This document shows, in pieces, positions 23,101-34,025 of a stretch of 64,000 nucleotides of DNA; positions within the stretch are counted from its first letter, which is position 1, and every line of letters starts with the position of its first letter. The DNA is from Hypericum androsaemum. Its lineage: Eukaryota; Streptophyta; Magnoliopsida; Malpighiales; Hypericaceae. The notes below the pieces were generated by a model that ran no database searches, had not been told where the DNA came from, and saw only the letters and a program-made list of their open reading frames with translations. Location of the stretch: assembly GCA_963995505.1 (NCBI GenBank), contig OZ023190.1, positions 18,160,092 to 18,224,091 on the forward strand, written 5' to 3'. The translations under genes and the position numbers were made by a program.

Positions 23101-24263
23101 ATAAGATTGCATAAATAAAAACTTGATTTAAAAAATCCTGCCAATTTCTTTCAGGGAGAGCATTAATATTCAGATTCCTCCAGCCAACATGGTTCTTTCA
23201 ATGGGGAGGTTGTCAAACCAACAGAACATTTACCTCATGAAAGTGAAAACGCTGTCGATGTTTCACAAATTTGTCAGTGGCACTGTAAAACATATCCATT
23301 AACATGGTCTTACCTGAACCATCAATAAGATTAAATCAGTATCCTGACAACAAAACATGAAGATAAGCTGAAAAATAATCAGAAACAAGCTTTCATTTAC
23401 CCCATAATGTTGATGGTCTAACATCAAATATGAACTTCATCTGCAATTAACTAAAGAAACCTACCGCTTCCAACGTTCCCATATATATACAGTCCTTTAG
23501 GCGCCAGGGGAGCAGCAGGACGGCGACCAACACGGGAATCCAATTTCCTCTCACGATTCAGATAAGAAACCCATCTACCAACTCCAGGTTCCACATCTTT
23601 AGAGCCTTCCCTATCAGTAACAAACCTAAGAATTAGGAAAGCCAAACGCAAAAATCCACTCATCAGGGACAAACTGATAAAAAGCAACTTACCTAAACAA
23701 CCATCTCTGAACGAGATTGATCCGACGCTGGTTCACCGAATCGAACGTGCCCGACTGCTGCTTCTCCTGTGCCTCATTCAAAAGAAGACTCCGACGCTCC
23801 CTCTCCCTCGCCTGCTCCCACTCGGCTAGCTTCCTCTACATCAATCCAACATACTCAAATCAACAACAACAAAAAAATGAAGGGCGAAAATTCGACTTCG
23901 TATCCGAAAAGTTCGATTACATGATAATCCTCCATATCGGACTCGTACTGTTCCAATCTCCCGAGCAATCTCTCGAGCTCGATCGCGACTCGCTCCTGGT
24001 TAGGGTCGTGCCTCAGCCTCCCTTCATCCACCAGCTCCTTGTACCGAGCCAACGGCCCTAATCAACAGACCAACACCTCACTTTACACACAGAAAAACTA
24101 AATCGGAACAGGAAACACACCAGAATTAGGTAAAACGGAGCCGTTTCGGAAGCTGACCTGGAGGCTTCGAGGGCGTGGGAGACGACATGTAGCGGTCGAG
24201 GCTCCTCCTCCCACCGTAGATTAACCCTAGGGATTTCGACGCGCGGGGGATTAACGTCGCCAT
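20192..24263 (-). CDS. AFG1-like mitochondrial AAA-type ATPase
   Basis: Fourteen exons on the minus strand: 24263-24158, 24057-23921, 23835-23693, 23610-23465, 23313-23234, 22979-22722, 22496-22386, 22265-22143, 21676-21555, 21485-21416, 21315-21223, 20939-20812, 20684-20543, 20320-20192. All junctions are GT-AG and keep frame; 595 residues. The N-terminus is Arg/Ser-rich without acidic residues, like a mitochondrial presequence. Walker A GNVGSGKT (about 173-180) is split across exons 4/5; Walker B LCFDEIQ ends exon 6 (about 284-290). Sensor-like ATSNRAPQDL follows. AFG1/LACE1 proteins promote turnover of mitochondrially encoded or misassembled inner-membrane proteins. It also has the family's long AFG1-specific C-terminal part (KNYHTVFISDIPIM, ARRFITLVDELYNHH). 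Confidence 0.95.
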
Positions 24264-25504
24264 TCTCGTTCTGATCATCGTTTCTCGCCCAGATTTTGGA
24301 GAAAATTGAAAGAGGAGAAAAATTAAATAAGTTTCCTAATTTGGGAAACGGGTGGGTGATGAGTATTATTACGAGTGGGGAGGGCGGGAAGTAGTGTGAT
24401 GTGTGTCGTTGTGTACCATCCACGTGGACTGGGGACTAATTAACGGTTGGGACGGGTAAAAAACATCCATGATAATTAATAATTTTTTTTACAGATTTTA
24501 ATATATGGTTAGTAAACTTTTTTATGTTTTATGATCAATGATTGATACTGTAAAATTTTTATGTCTTTTATGACGATTATATGATAATTATAGATAATAT
24601 TTAAATTTGTAAAATTTTCAAAACATCCTAAATTTTTATGGTCGAAGGCTAAAAAGGAAAAAGAGAACGAAATAGAACGAGAGAGAAAAAAACGTTATGA
24701 AAATTTGAAGACTAAGGTTAAATTTAGTGAACTAAATTTTATTTAAAAATTGACTATAAAATAAAGGGCAAATTATTCTCAGGATCCTGATATTTGATAT
24801 AATCATGTTCGTCCTCCTATATTTCGACAATCGATTAAAACTTTTTCGAAATTTTATTTTATTATAATCTAGGCTCTCTCGTTTACGATGTCATCGATCA
24901 ATTTTTTAAAATAAATGGTTTATATATCCTTATAAAAATCAATTAAAAATAATAAACTAATTAAATGGAAACGCCGACGAAGTCATCCGACGAGGACCTC
25001 GACGCTCGATGGGTTTTCACCGATGGAAGGAGACTCGCCGGCGGGGGATGTGAAAAAGGCACCGGAGAACGAGTATCGGATCATTTAGTTGTTTTTCAAA
25101 GACAAAGTCTTGTCTTCCATTTCCTGATTCCCACATCGATAATTCCGGGAACCGAATCCCCTCGAGCTATACTATAAATGCCTTGCGAGGCGGTCCATAC
25201 GGCTTAGTCGGCTAAGGTACCAATTTGTCTTGCAAGCGTGCATGTAAATATTTTAGAAACTCGGATACATTATTATAGCGGAAGTTGAGGCAAAGAGCAA
25301 ATTTTCATTTGATATTTTTCTCTTTTATCATGCATCCCAAATTCCAAAATTAAAATAAATTCAAAAAAATAATACCGAAGCCTGTTATATATGGACTTGG
25401 ATGTGTAGATATTCGTGGCGGTGAGGAGGAATTCGGAGAAGCACAAAACGTTTGTGCTGTTACGGGCTGCCCGAAATTTCCCGCGTGAGAAGATTTGCCT
25501 CATC
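24264..25504. other. AFG1 promoter and intergenic DNA
   Basis: AT-rich. At about 24766 the phrase agggcaaattattctcagga resembles the ends of the element at 36475-37886, suggesting another decayed copy. The frame at 24965-25177 has no recognisable domain. No gene supported. Confidence 0.5.
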
Positions 25505-25790
25505 CACCTGCACTGACCTCAGTTTTTTTTTTAAATAAAATTCTATTACTCCTAAAAAAATCACAAAAATAATTACACCAAGATAATTACAACCCCTAGG
25601 GACAAGATAGGCACGTATCGAAACAGCTAACAACAAGATAAAACCTATCTAAACTCAAATCCAATAATCCAAAGTTGCAACAAAATAGATCCTCATCACC
25701 AACAAAGGACAAAATCAAAGTAACGTCCTAGAAAACTTTCAGAGAAGATCTCCTCAGAAGGGTAATTACACCTGCACCGACCTCAGTTTC
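25505..25790 (-). mobile_element. LINE 3' tail with near-perfect target duplication
   Basis: cacctgcactgacctcag (about 25506-25523) and cacctgcaccgacctcag (about 25770-25787) flank about 245 bp that begins with a run of T, i.e. a minus-strand poly(A) tail. No coding domain remains. Interpreted as a strongly 5'-truncated LINE. Confidence 0.65.
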
Positions 25791-26225
25791 AATCTTTATC
25801 ATTTGTTTTTCGTAAATTTTCTGACTGTGTTGTTGCTTGCTTGCAAGTGGTAGGTATTTAGTTGCTTAATATAGCTATATTTATTTATTTATAATTTATA
25901 TTTTTTGTTGGTGGGTTGTGAAGTGTCTATTTAGTACTGCATGGTTCGGGTTGGAAGAGACTGAGGTGATTGGGAATTTTAAATTCCTCTTTTATTTGTG
26001 AAATATAAGGAATTTGGTCTCTTGCTCTTTGTTCAGCTGACAGGAATCCGAATTCCGACGAGCCGCAACTGGATGCTTTTCGTTGTGCGGGATGGAACCG
26101 TCGAGATAGATGATGTTCTGGATCGTGATCGTCAGATTCTTGCTCAAGGAGGAGTGCTGATGCTGTTGTTGTCCTGTTTTGGTTCTTTCTAGTTCGATCA
26201 GCTTGTGTTCCGTAGCTTGAAGGCT
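25791..26225. other. Spacer, possibly including eroded upstream part of the kinase pseudogene
   Basis: No clear gene. An open frame at 25998-26192 (+) lacks recognisable domains. Confidence 0.4.
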
Positions 26226-26790
26226 TATGCTTCATTGTACATGAGCTTAAGAAAGGAGATGGATGAAGGGTTTGGCCAGAGGAAGGGAAGAGAGGAACAA
26301 AATGAAGGACCAACGTAATAACTACTTGAAAGAATTGCAATTGGTCCTCTAAAGGACAGACAAGTCAGTGCTTGAATTCTACAGTCACTGGAGGAAAAGA
26401 TCATCTCAGCTGTTGAACTTTTGATAACTTTCCGGGGAAGAAGGGACGCGGCACGTTCAGAGTATGAAAGTGCAAGTGAACGAAGTTGAGAAGATGAAGC
26501 GGTTACTAAAGATAAGATGGGAGCTGCAGGCATTTGTCGGTCAGAAATCCTATCCTCGAGTTCTCATTCAACGAAGGGACAAACAGTTTTTGATCCACCC
26601 TGGAAGATAGCTGAAGGAAGACATGGGAGCATCTACAAACCTGCACGTGTGTCTCAAAGGAGGAGGAGATATTCATTGAGACATATCTTTTGCAACTTGG
26701 GTTCTCGGGATGTTTCGCCAGAACTTCATTGCGTAGAACAACAACATTACACTGATACCCACAGATGGACTCGTCAACTTAAACAATAGT
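26226..26790 (+). pseudogene. PUB-type U-box/protein-kinase pseudogene fragment
   Basis: Frames read a coiled-coil part (SLYMSLRKEMDEG), SLEEKIISAVELL and RDAARSEYESA, then, after a TGA, AAGICRSEIL, FDPPWKIAEGRHGSIYK. These match in order the linker and the start of the kinase domain of plant U-box kinases (PUB32/33/35 type), which read SLE.KI.SAVELL, F(D/T)PS.KIGEG.YGSIYKG. Several stops and frame changes occur, and the kinase domain breaks off right after the glycine-rich loop. So this is a dead fragment. No U-box is seen. Confidence 0.65.
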
Positions 26791-26899
26791 CCCGATATGC
26801 TCGTACACTTATTAGGCTTGGCCCAACTATTAGGGAAAAAAGGGGTTAAATTATTCGACTAATTACTAGCCAGCCAGCATTGTTTATTGAATAAACGTA
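26791..26899. other. Spacer
   Basis: AT-rich; lies at the 3' side of the U2 gene. Confidence 0.4.
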
Positions 26900-27092
26900 A
26901 TAAGTAATTAATTTGTTGAACTGATTCGGAAACGAGCGACGCATGATGGGCCTAGTAGCAAGCTACCAATTGGCACATCCCCTTTACAAAAATAAATTTA
27001 ATATCGAGTGGGCCGATGGCCCACATATCAGATATTAAACTGATAAGAACAGATACTACACTTGATCTAAGCCAAAAGGCCGAGAAAGGTAT
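26900..27092 (-). ncRNA. U2: U2 spliceosomal snRNA
   Basis: Reading the minus strand from 27092 gives the invariant U2 5' end (ATACCTTTCTCGGCCTTTTG), then GGCTAAGATCAAGTGTAGTA with the branch-site-pairing GTAGTA, then TCTGTTCTTATCAGTTTAAT and the stem-loop IIa/IIb region with GTGGGCCATCGGCCCAC, and an Sm-type U-rich site (about 26985-27000). A stem III-like TAGCTTGCTA follows. The sequence is convincing to about 26937. The last part (stem-loop IV) is not recognisable to me, so the 3' end is approximate and the copy may be a variant. Promoter elements are intact upstream. Confidence 0.85.
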
Positions 27093-27116
27093 GAGTTGAA
27101 CAATTAACGGGCCTGT

Positions 27117-27168
27117 ATTTTATACCCACCTCGTTTCTGATTGCCACGGTACTGTTCCGATGTGCTAC
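27117..27168 (-). promoter_or_regulatory. Plant snRNA promoter (USE plus TATA) of U2
   Basis: On the minus strand gtagcacatcg (27168-27158) matches the plant upstream sequence element RTCCCACATCG at 9 of 11 positions, and tataaaat (27124-27117) lies 33 bp downstream, about 25-30 bp before the U2 start. In plants this longer USE-TATA spacing specifies RNA polymerase II rather than III. Confidence 0.8.
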
Positions 27169-28188
27169 TGTATTAAGGGAATGCAAGCAGATGCTCTGCT
27201 TCAAGCCTTCAACCTAAGCAGGTATTTGTCAAAACCGGAAAAAACCCTATGTATATTTGGTTCTATGGCAGCAATTATGCAATACTAACGAACACTTATA
27301 TCACAATCGAATTATTTATCTTAACTAAGGAATATCGAGATCTTCGTGAATGTTGTTTGAAGCTTTTGAAAGTGGTGTAGATTGATCAAACAAAGCGATG
27401 GATAATGGCGAAGTTGATGGTTAGAGTGAAAGCACCAGCCTTCCAATCTCTTAATTGGCCTAGCTGGAATACCAACATCGACATAATTATCCATGGTTGA
27501 CAATCATCATTAAAATATGGTCGAATATTATTCCTAATTTTTTTAAAGATAAATTTTTACACCAAAATTATACATGTGAAGTTTCAATTCTGAATCTCTC
27601 TGAATTTATATAAGTCTTGTGTCTCTAGCTTAAATGCTCTTGATGAATATTATTCCTAGCTTAACTTAAGTTATTTGATTAAATTGTCGTCTAACATCAT
27701 CGATGTGAGCTTTGTTTGAAGCTCTGTAGCTATGTTGGTGGAGTAGGTTTGGACATCGACTCTGCAAGTGCTTATTGACATTGAAAGCTATGTTGGTAAA
27801 CAAAACTTCAGAAGTTTTACCCGATTTTAGTTTAGATTAGTCGGTCCATTGGACTACATATTGGAGATAGAAATGAAACTTCCTTATCCTAGTTTGATAA
27901 TGATCTAAACATATTTTTCAATTGGATAGATATCAGCACCCCAATAATAAGGTCAAACTCTAATAGAGTTCAAAATAAGAAAAAAATTCCGAGAAATTAC
28001 ATGAGACCTAGACCTGTAAAAGAGATTCGATCAACTTTACATAATGATCTAAACATCAGGAAGGTAAATCGTAAGGAGTTTCACTGGTCAGTTATGGTGA
28101 CAAGATCGGAACCAGTTTTTTTGTTTGCTATTGTAAATAGTTTCCAAGATAAACTCTTCAAACTTCCCATGACCAAGGATGATTATTA
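27169..28188. other. Intergenic
   Basis: AT-rich; no domain-bearing frame. Nothing recognised. Confidence 0.5.
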
Positions 28189-28313
28189 ATGACTTCACAA
28201 AGCTTCGGGCTTGATCCTTATAGATAGCTGTTTTTTTTTCGCTCCGTTGTTTTTACTGTTTTCTTTCTGTTTTTAATAAAGAATTTACTTCTAAAAAAAT
28301 GATTTCACAAGGC
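28189..28313 (+). mobile_element. Very short LINE 3' tail insertion
   Basis: atgacttcacaaagc (28189-28203) and atgatttcacaaggc (28299-28313) flank a 95-bp insert ending ...ataaagaatttacttctaaaaaa. A near-match duplication of 15 bp and an A-rich end fit an extreme 5'-truncated LINE. Confidence 0.6.
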
Positions 28314-30336
28314 ACACGATGAGCGAACAGCAAGCCTCCAGCCTCAGAATCAGTTCAACATTTCCATCCGAGGAACTCATAGGAGCTCTAAACGCATTGT
28401 TATTACTTTTAAAACTTACCCAATTAACTTCAATCTTTAACACTCATAGGCGTTCTAAACGCTTTTTTTTTCCAAATTATCTTATTAATCCATCTGGTCG
28501 GTATGACCTCAATTAATATATTTTTTTCCTCGGCGTCCTTGTTTTCTGCTCCTAAAACCAAACATATATCTTCATCAATCAAAATGCACTGTATCTTTCC
28601 TTTCCGGCCTCTCCAGTGAGCGGTGTCTTATTGCCTGTTTGGGTTTAATGACTAAAATCGTATAGTCTCCGGGTCATTAACTTTACTAGGGGTTGAGATG
28701 TCAATTTCAGTAGCTTGGAATAAGAGCAGTTATTCAAATCAAGGAATAAAAAGTTTTGGTTTAGAACAAACGTCATAGACAAACAAAGACAAGTACGCGT
28801 TCTATTGTCTCTTGCGTGAGAAAATTCAACATTCAGAATTCGGAATTGGTTGAACAAAGAAAGACAAATACTCTTCCAAGTTGCGTTCCGTTATGACCAA
28901 CCATCCACATTCAAGAAAGAGCTTAACTTAGGGTAAGGGTAATGTGAATCATAGCAACATCTGACCAATTACGAAAACACACTTAAAATATTACAACATT
29001 TCGAGGTCGGATTTCGTAAACGGAGCCTTTTTTTTGTCTGTCATAACGTATCCCTAAAAAAAAAATCGAACTCTGTCGGTGTGGAAAGGCAAAAGTCAAA
29101 CAAACACATGGGGCACGCCGTCACCTAACAAAGGTGAATCTGTAACCACTCCGCTCTTTCCGGGAAAAAAAGTACAATTTTTTTCCAGCACTTCACCCGT
29201 TTTTCCTAGTGAAGTGAAAGATTTCCCTACATCACCTGCAACGTACGTGCCATCCAAGGAATGGAGCGCGAAATTCACCTGATGTGTCCCATATACTAAA
29301 CTAGATGACTACCACGAGAATGGTGAGATATATGCAAAAGGAAATTATCGATTCAAGGAAATGAGACTTTAATCCCGGCTGAGCTACTGATGACACCTTC
29401 GAAGAACAGAGGCAGACACTTGGGAAGCAAAATGAAGGTGATTCAGATTTCATGACAGAGCAGATACCTTCAAAGAGACTAGTGTCACGGACTAATTTTC
29501 TCGTGCAATCTAATCCGCGTGGCACTCGAGCGCTCGAGAAGTCAAGCCGCGACACTAGGCGAACAATTAACTGGATACTAATCAACACCTTGTCAATTTC
29601 AACAGACAAGCTAACAACTGATCATTACAGACATGCGCGGATCCGAAAATCGGAGACAGAGACAATCAGCTCGAACTGGATGCAATTGTAACCACTTCGT
29701 GCAAGATTGCAGGTCAATCATACCTTGGAATTGTGCACGTAAAGAAGCACAAGTCGTGTGGGGTTACATATCCACATCGATTCATTTCTCGACGACTTTA
29801 GCAAGCAAACGATCATCAGAAGGTACCAAATGCATCATAGCAAGGCCACAATAACCCATCATGCATACAAATGAAGAAGATGGCTTGGGAATAAATAGGC
29901 ACTGAGATATAATAAATAAACCAGGCTCCTACATAAAGAGTGCAAGTAACATGAAGAACCAAAAAAGAGGAAAAGAAAAAATAGAGCTGATGCAGGACAT
30001 TTGAGATTCCCCCTCTTCTAGGATACAAGGCGGATAAAGTCGGCACACATCGCAGCCGGAAACCTCAAACCCGACACCATAACTACGTTCAGCAGATAAT
30101 GTAGCATTGAAAAACTAAGAAGTAGCAAGTAACACCTATCACAATAGTAAACAGAACCGGGACACGAAAGACATGATCAAAATCCCTCTCTAACCAGATC
30201 TTATTATTCCCAATCCCTAAATGACTCTGTCCTTCCTTAAAACTAATTAACCGCTTTCCTGCCGATTCATCATCATTTCAACACCAACATCAGCAGCCAA
30301 AAAGAATACCAGGAAAAAGCGCTGTGGATCTCACAT
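28314..30336. other. Intergenic and 3' region of the translocator gene
   Basis: No gene recognised. Frames on both strands at 29079-29282 mirror each other and have no domain. Confidence 0.5.
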
Positions 30337-31401
30337 CTAGTCCTCGGAGGACTCGCTCCTCTTGGCATTGCCATCAGCAGCATCCCTCTCCTCCAACAAC
30401 CTCCCGGCAGCCTCCTCGTCTTGCTGCAACTTCTTCTGCGCTTCTTTAGCCTTCATCGCCTGCAACTTAGCATGGTTGTAGTACGCGACCCCCAGGAACG
30501 CGAGCCCGTACCCGAACAGATTAATAGGCGTCACAGTGTCCTTGATCACCGACCACGAGAACGCTATCAACAGCCAGTCCTTGACCACGCCGGCAACGTT
30601 CATGGTCAATGCTGAGGTTTTCCCCACGAGGAGGAACACGGCGAGGTTGAGCGCGAACGCGCAGAGCGAATTAGTCCCGAAGACCACGAAATCGAAGTGG
30701 AAACTCGAAGTCTCCTTGAGCACCGGATACTCCACGAACACCCACGGGACGAAGAGGAACACGAGGCAGCAAGGCGCCACGTAGTACAGCGAGGTGATAG
30801 GGTTTAGGGTTATACCTTTGGAAGTCAATAGGATCTGGATGAGGACCAAGCGCGTGGCCTCGAACGCGACGGCTCCGAGCTGGAGGATAACCCCCCACGT
30901 GTCGAACCTCGCCTCGCCGTAGGCCGCGACGGCGACGCCGAGAGAGATGGAGAGCATATTCGCCATGGTGTCGGACTTGAACGGCTCGCGCTTGAGGGCG
31001 ACGCCGATGGAGTAGACGGCGACGGGCATGAGGGCCTTGAGCATCTGGATGAAGGAGACGGAGAGGTAGATGTAGGCGGAGTTGGAGAGCCAGAGGGAGA
31101 GAGCGTAGAGGGCGCCGATCGGGACGACAGACGACAGGTAGAGGTCACGTGACATGGCGACTGGCTCGACGACCTTGAAGACCTTGATGAGGAGGGTTGC
31201 GAGGGTGGCGCAGAAGGACATGTGGATCATCGTGAGGGAGATCGGGTACGGCCAGTTGTACATCTTCTTGTCTAGGATGAACTTGTTGTAGACGATCACC
31301 GTGAAGGAGAGGAAGATCCATATCGCCACGTACGAGTATGAGAGGAGGATCTTCTTCAGTACGCCGTCGCTTAGGGTTCCGCCTCCGCCGCCCTTCCCCA
31401 T
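30337..31401 (-). CDS. Probable sugar phosphate/phosphate translocator (At4g32390/At2g25520 type)
   Basis: One uninterrupted exon of 354 codons. The protein has about ten hydrophobic segments typical of the TPT/nucleotide-sugar transporter (drug/metabolite transporter) fold: start [20 protein letters not shown], then [44 protein letters not shown] and [17 protein letters not shown]. The C-terminus is a charged, Lys/Glu-rich cytosolic tail. Family members act in Golgi/ER or plastid membranes and exchange phosphorylated or nucleotide-linked sugars; the exact substrate is unknown. Start chosen at MGKGGGGG, preceding the conserved region, with a CT-rich leader before it. GC content is clearly higher than surroundings. 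Intronless structure is normal for this subgroup. Confidence 0.95.
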   Translation of the reverse strand: MGKGGGGGTLSDGVLKKILLSYSYVAIWIFLSFTVIVYNKFILDKKMYNWPYPISLTMIHMSFCATLATLLIKVFKVVEPVAMSRDLYLSSVVPIGALYALSLWLSNSAYIYLSVSFIQMLKALMPVAVYSIGVALKREPFKSDTMANMLSISLGVAVAAYGEARFDTWGVILQLGAVAFEATRLVLIQILLTSKGITLNPITSLYYVAPCCLVFLFVPWVFVEYPVLKETSSFHFDFVVFGTNSLCAFALNLAVFLLVGKTSALTMNVAGVVKDWLLIAFSWSVIKDTVTPINLFGYGLAFLGVAYYNHAKLQAMKAKEAQKKLQQDEEAAGRLLEERDAADGNAKRSESSED

Positions 31402-33642
31402 TCCCGGAGGAACCAGATCTGGTTCAAGGAGGGGTGTTTTGGTAATTTCGCCCTCTCGGTGGTGAAGAGTGTAAACAAGAGAGCGTCTCTCTCTGTGTGT
31501 CTTTTTTTTTTCACCTGTCTCCTCTCTCCCCTGTGTTTTGGTTCCGGGGGTGGGGTGGGGGTGGAGGACAGTTAAAAAGAGTCGATGAGTTGGGCTTGGG
31601 CTATGTGGTTATCGATTAATTTAAAATCGAATAAAATTTTATAAATAACAAATTTTTTATTATAAATATTTATTAATGATCGACTTTTAAGAACTCAAGG
31701 CCTCGTAAACGGACAGGTTTTGTTTTTCTTTTTCCAACAGTGAAAAGCTGTTTGGTTAGGATATAATATTATTTTCGTGCAAAATAAAAGTCTATTCGAC
31801 TCTTTGACTGGAATTATTTTCTGATGCGGAGTTTGTTTATGCCAAAATATAGTTTCCATTGTTGAAAAATATTTTTTTAATGGAAGGTTGACTTCTATCG
31901 TATTGACAAAGTTTTTTTTCCTCCGGGATAAATACGTTTTATTATGCTAAATAGAGATAATTATGAAATTGCAAACTCATACATAAATGCGACGTTTTGT
32001 TTCTTTTTCTTTGAATAAATATATAAATAACTTGGCGTTTTTCAAGTTAAGTTAATTATCTCCAAGAGTCCCGTTAAGACTGTAAGTAGGAATCGTATCG
32101 TCAGTGTCTTTTGAACCAATTCATTTGGAAAGTAGAAATCATTTCCATTTGCATAGTCAGAGTGAATAGAATTCGTTTCCATGTTTGGGAAATTAAAAGT
32201 AAAATTTGAGAATTCATTTGTATCTTGAAATAGTGTCATAAAAAGAAAATTACCAACAGTCTCGTTTTAGATCTACAATCCTACTATTTTAGAAAGAAAA
32301 CTCATTTCCTAAGTTTGAATGAAATTCAGTCTCATTTCTTATATTAAATTAATTCCAACGAGCTACCTTAATTAAAAATTGTGGAAAATTTTGTTAATGA
32401 AATCCAATTCTTATTTTTTTTAACCTTCCAAACAGGCTCCAGAGAATATGCCAATCGGAAAGTGAAATTACTTGGGACATGGACATCACAAGAGCGAGCG
32501 GTTGTTGCCATGGGGACAAAACTAGAAAACCATAAATGAAGAAGCGAGTTGTATTAAATGGCAAGTCCGAGGAACGCTGGGAACTGAAATGGAACTTGCG
32601 AGTTACAATTATTACAGTAACTGATCGGTCACGTGGACGTACCAAGTCAGGCCCTCCCCCCTTCACGAGTTTGGCTCACAAAAAATAATTTATTTATTTT
32701 ATTCCCGAGGTTACCTGTTTGATATTAACTTATTCTAATAATATATTAAAATATTCATAACATGAAAAGGTTAAGGTAACAACCTTGACGGTCAAAGTAT
32801 TTTCAACAATATAGAGATATATAGTTATATACTCCTATATTATTTATTCTATTTTCAAAAAAAATTATTAATTCGAGATTTCTCTCGCTGGTTAAGACTG
32901 ATAATCATAAAACGGAACGGTGACTTTTTATACCGTTAACTGTTAAGCATCCAATATGAATACTTTTTTATTTCCGTAAGAGCCTAATATTTAAATAAAT
33001 TGAGGTCGGTGTGCAATATATTCAACTTTTTTTAGAAATCTAGGGGCAATATATTTCGTAAGAGCCTAATTTTTATTAAGCATAGTACAAATATAATGTG
33101 GGAAACTGACCCCTTCATATTTTCAACTATTTATACCTCGCCATATTGGCTCAAAATATAAACACAAATTGGTCCAAGTAAATTATAAATAGAATTTGAT
33201 AATACCCTCGAATATCAACATTTCCCTTTCAACTTGCATACGTGAGTTGGTACATACTCGTCTGCACGATGTTTCTATCGTACTTGGGGAAGGTTCACGC
33301 ATTAACTAGTTCACGATGTTACGAATATATGTGCATATATATTTTATATACTAGGTGTACAAATTGATAATTAAAATATTACAGATTGACTTTTTCATTC
33401 AGATTCTATGCGTAAGCGACTAACCATGATCGTGAAACCATTTTATTTGTATAGTTAGCTCGCCGAAACAATTCTTTATTAAAAACATTGATGTGTTTTT
33501 AGTGCCTATCCAACAACCAGAACCAGTTCGTTATATGCTTCAATTTTCTATGCAATATATATTTTAATTACTTGGTGGTCCGTCCACGTCATTCTACGTA
33601 ATTACTATTTTTTTGGTATAAACGTAATTACGAATTAGCTCA
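31402..33642. other. Translocator leader/promoter and intergenic DNA
   Basis: 31402-31560 is CT/GGGGTG-rich leader. Beyond that AT-rich DNA without a recognisable gene. Remnants of repeats probable but not classified. Confidence 0.5.
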
Positions 33643-34025
33643 ATTAATTTAGGGAAAAGTCCATTTTAGTACCCTGTAGTATCGCCCAAAATCACTTTAG
33701 TACCCTGTGGTAAAAAACTGACCAATCGAGTCATACTTATTCCAATTAACATAAAAAAGGTCCTCGGGCAGCTGCCCGGACCCGCCCGAACCCTGCCCGG
33801 ACTCCATCTTCTTCCCTCTCTTCCTCTCCTCCTCCTCCTCCTCCTCTTCTCCTCCTCCTCCTCCTCCGCCACGCGGGTCCGGGCAGCTCCGGGCAGCTGC
33901 CCGAGGACCTTTTTGATATTAATTGGAATAAGTATGATTCGATTGGTCGGTTTTTTACCACAGGGTACTAAAATGATTTTGCGCGATACTACAGGGTACT
34001 AAAGTGGACTTTTCCCATTAATTTA
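33643..34025. mobile_element. Hairpin MITE, Mutator-type (9-bp duplication)
   Basis: Element 33652-34016 (365 bp) is flanked by exact 9-bp attaattta (33643-33651, 34017-34025). Its two arms are near-perfect inverted repeats of about 130 bp (gggaaaagtcc...tttagtaccctgt...), ending in a GC-rich part (gggcagctgcccg) around a CT-rich core. Nine-base duplications and long TIRs fit a Mutator-type MITE. The transcript would fold into a long hairpin. Confidence 0.9.

Noticed and set aside
29079..29282. Mirror frames on both strands
   Set aside because: Both are open because the region lacks stops by chance; no domain and no conserved features.
30536..31148. Extra frames over the translocator gene
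   Set aside because: GC-rich shadow frames of the real single-exon gene, with Ser/Pro/Arg-rich nonsense composition.
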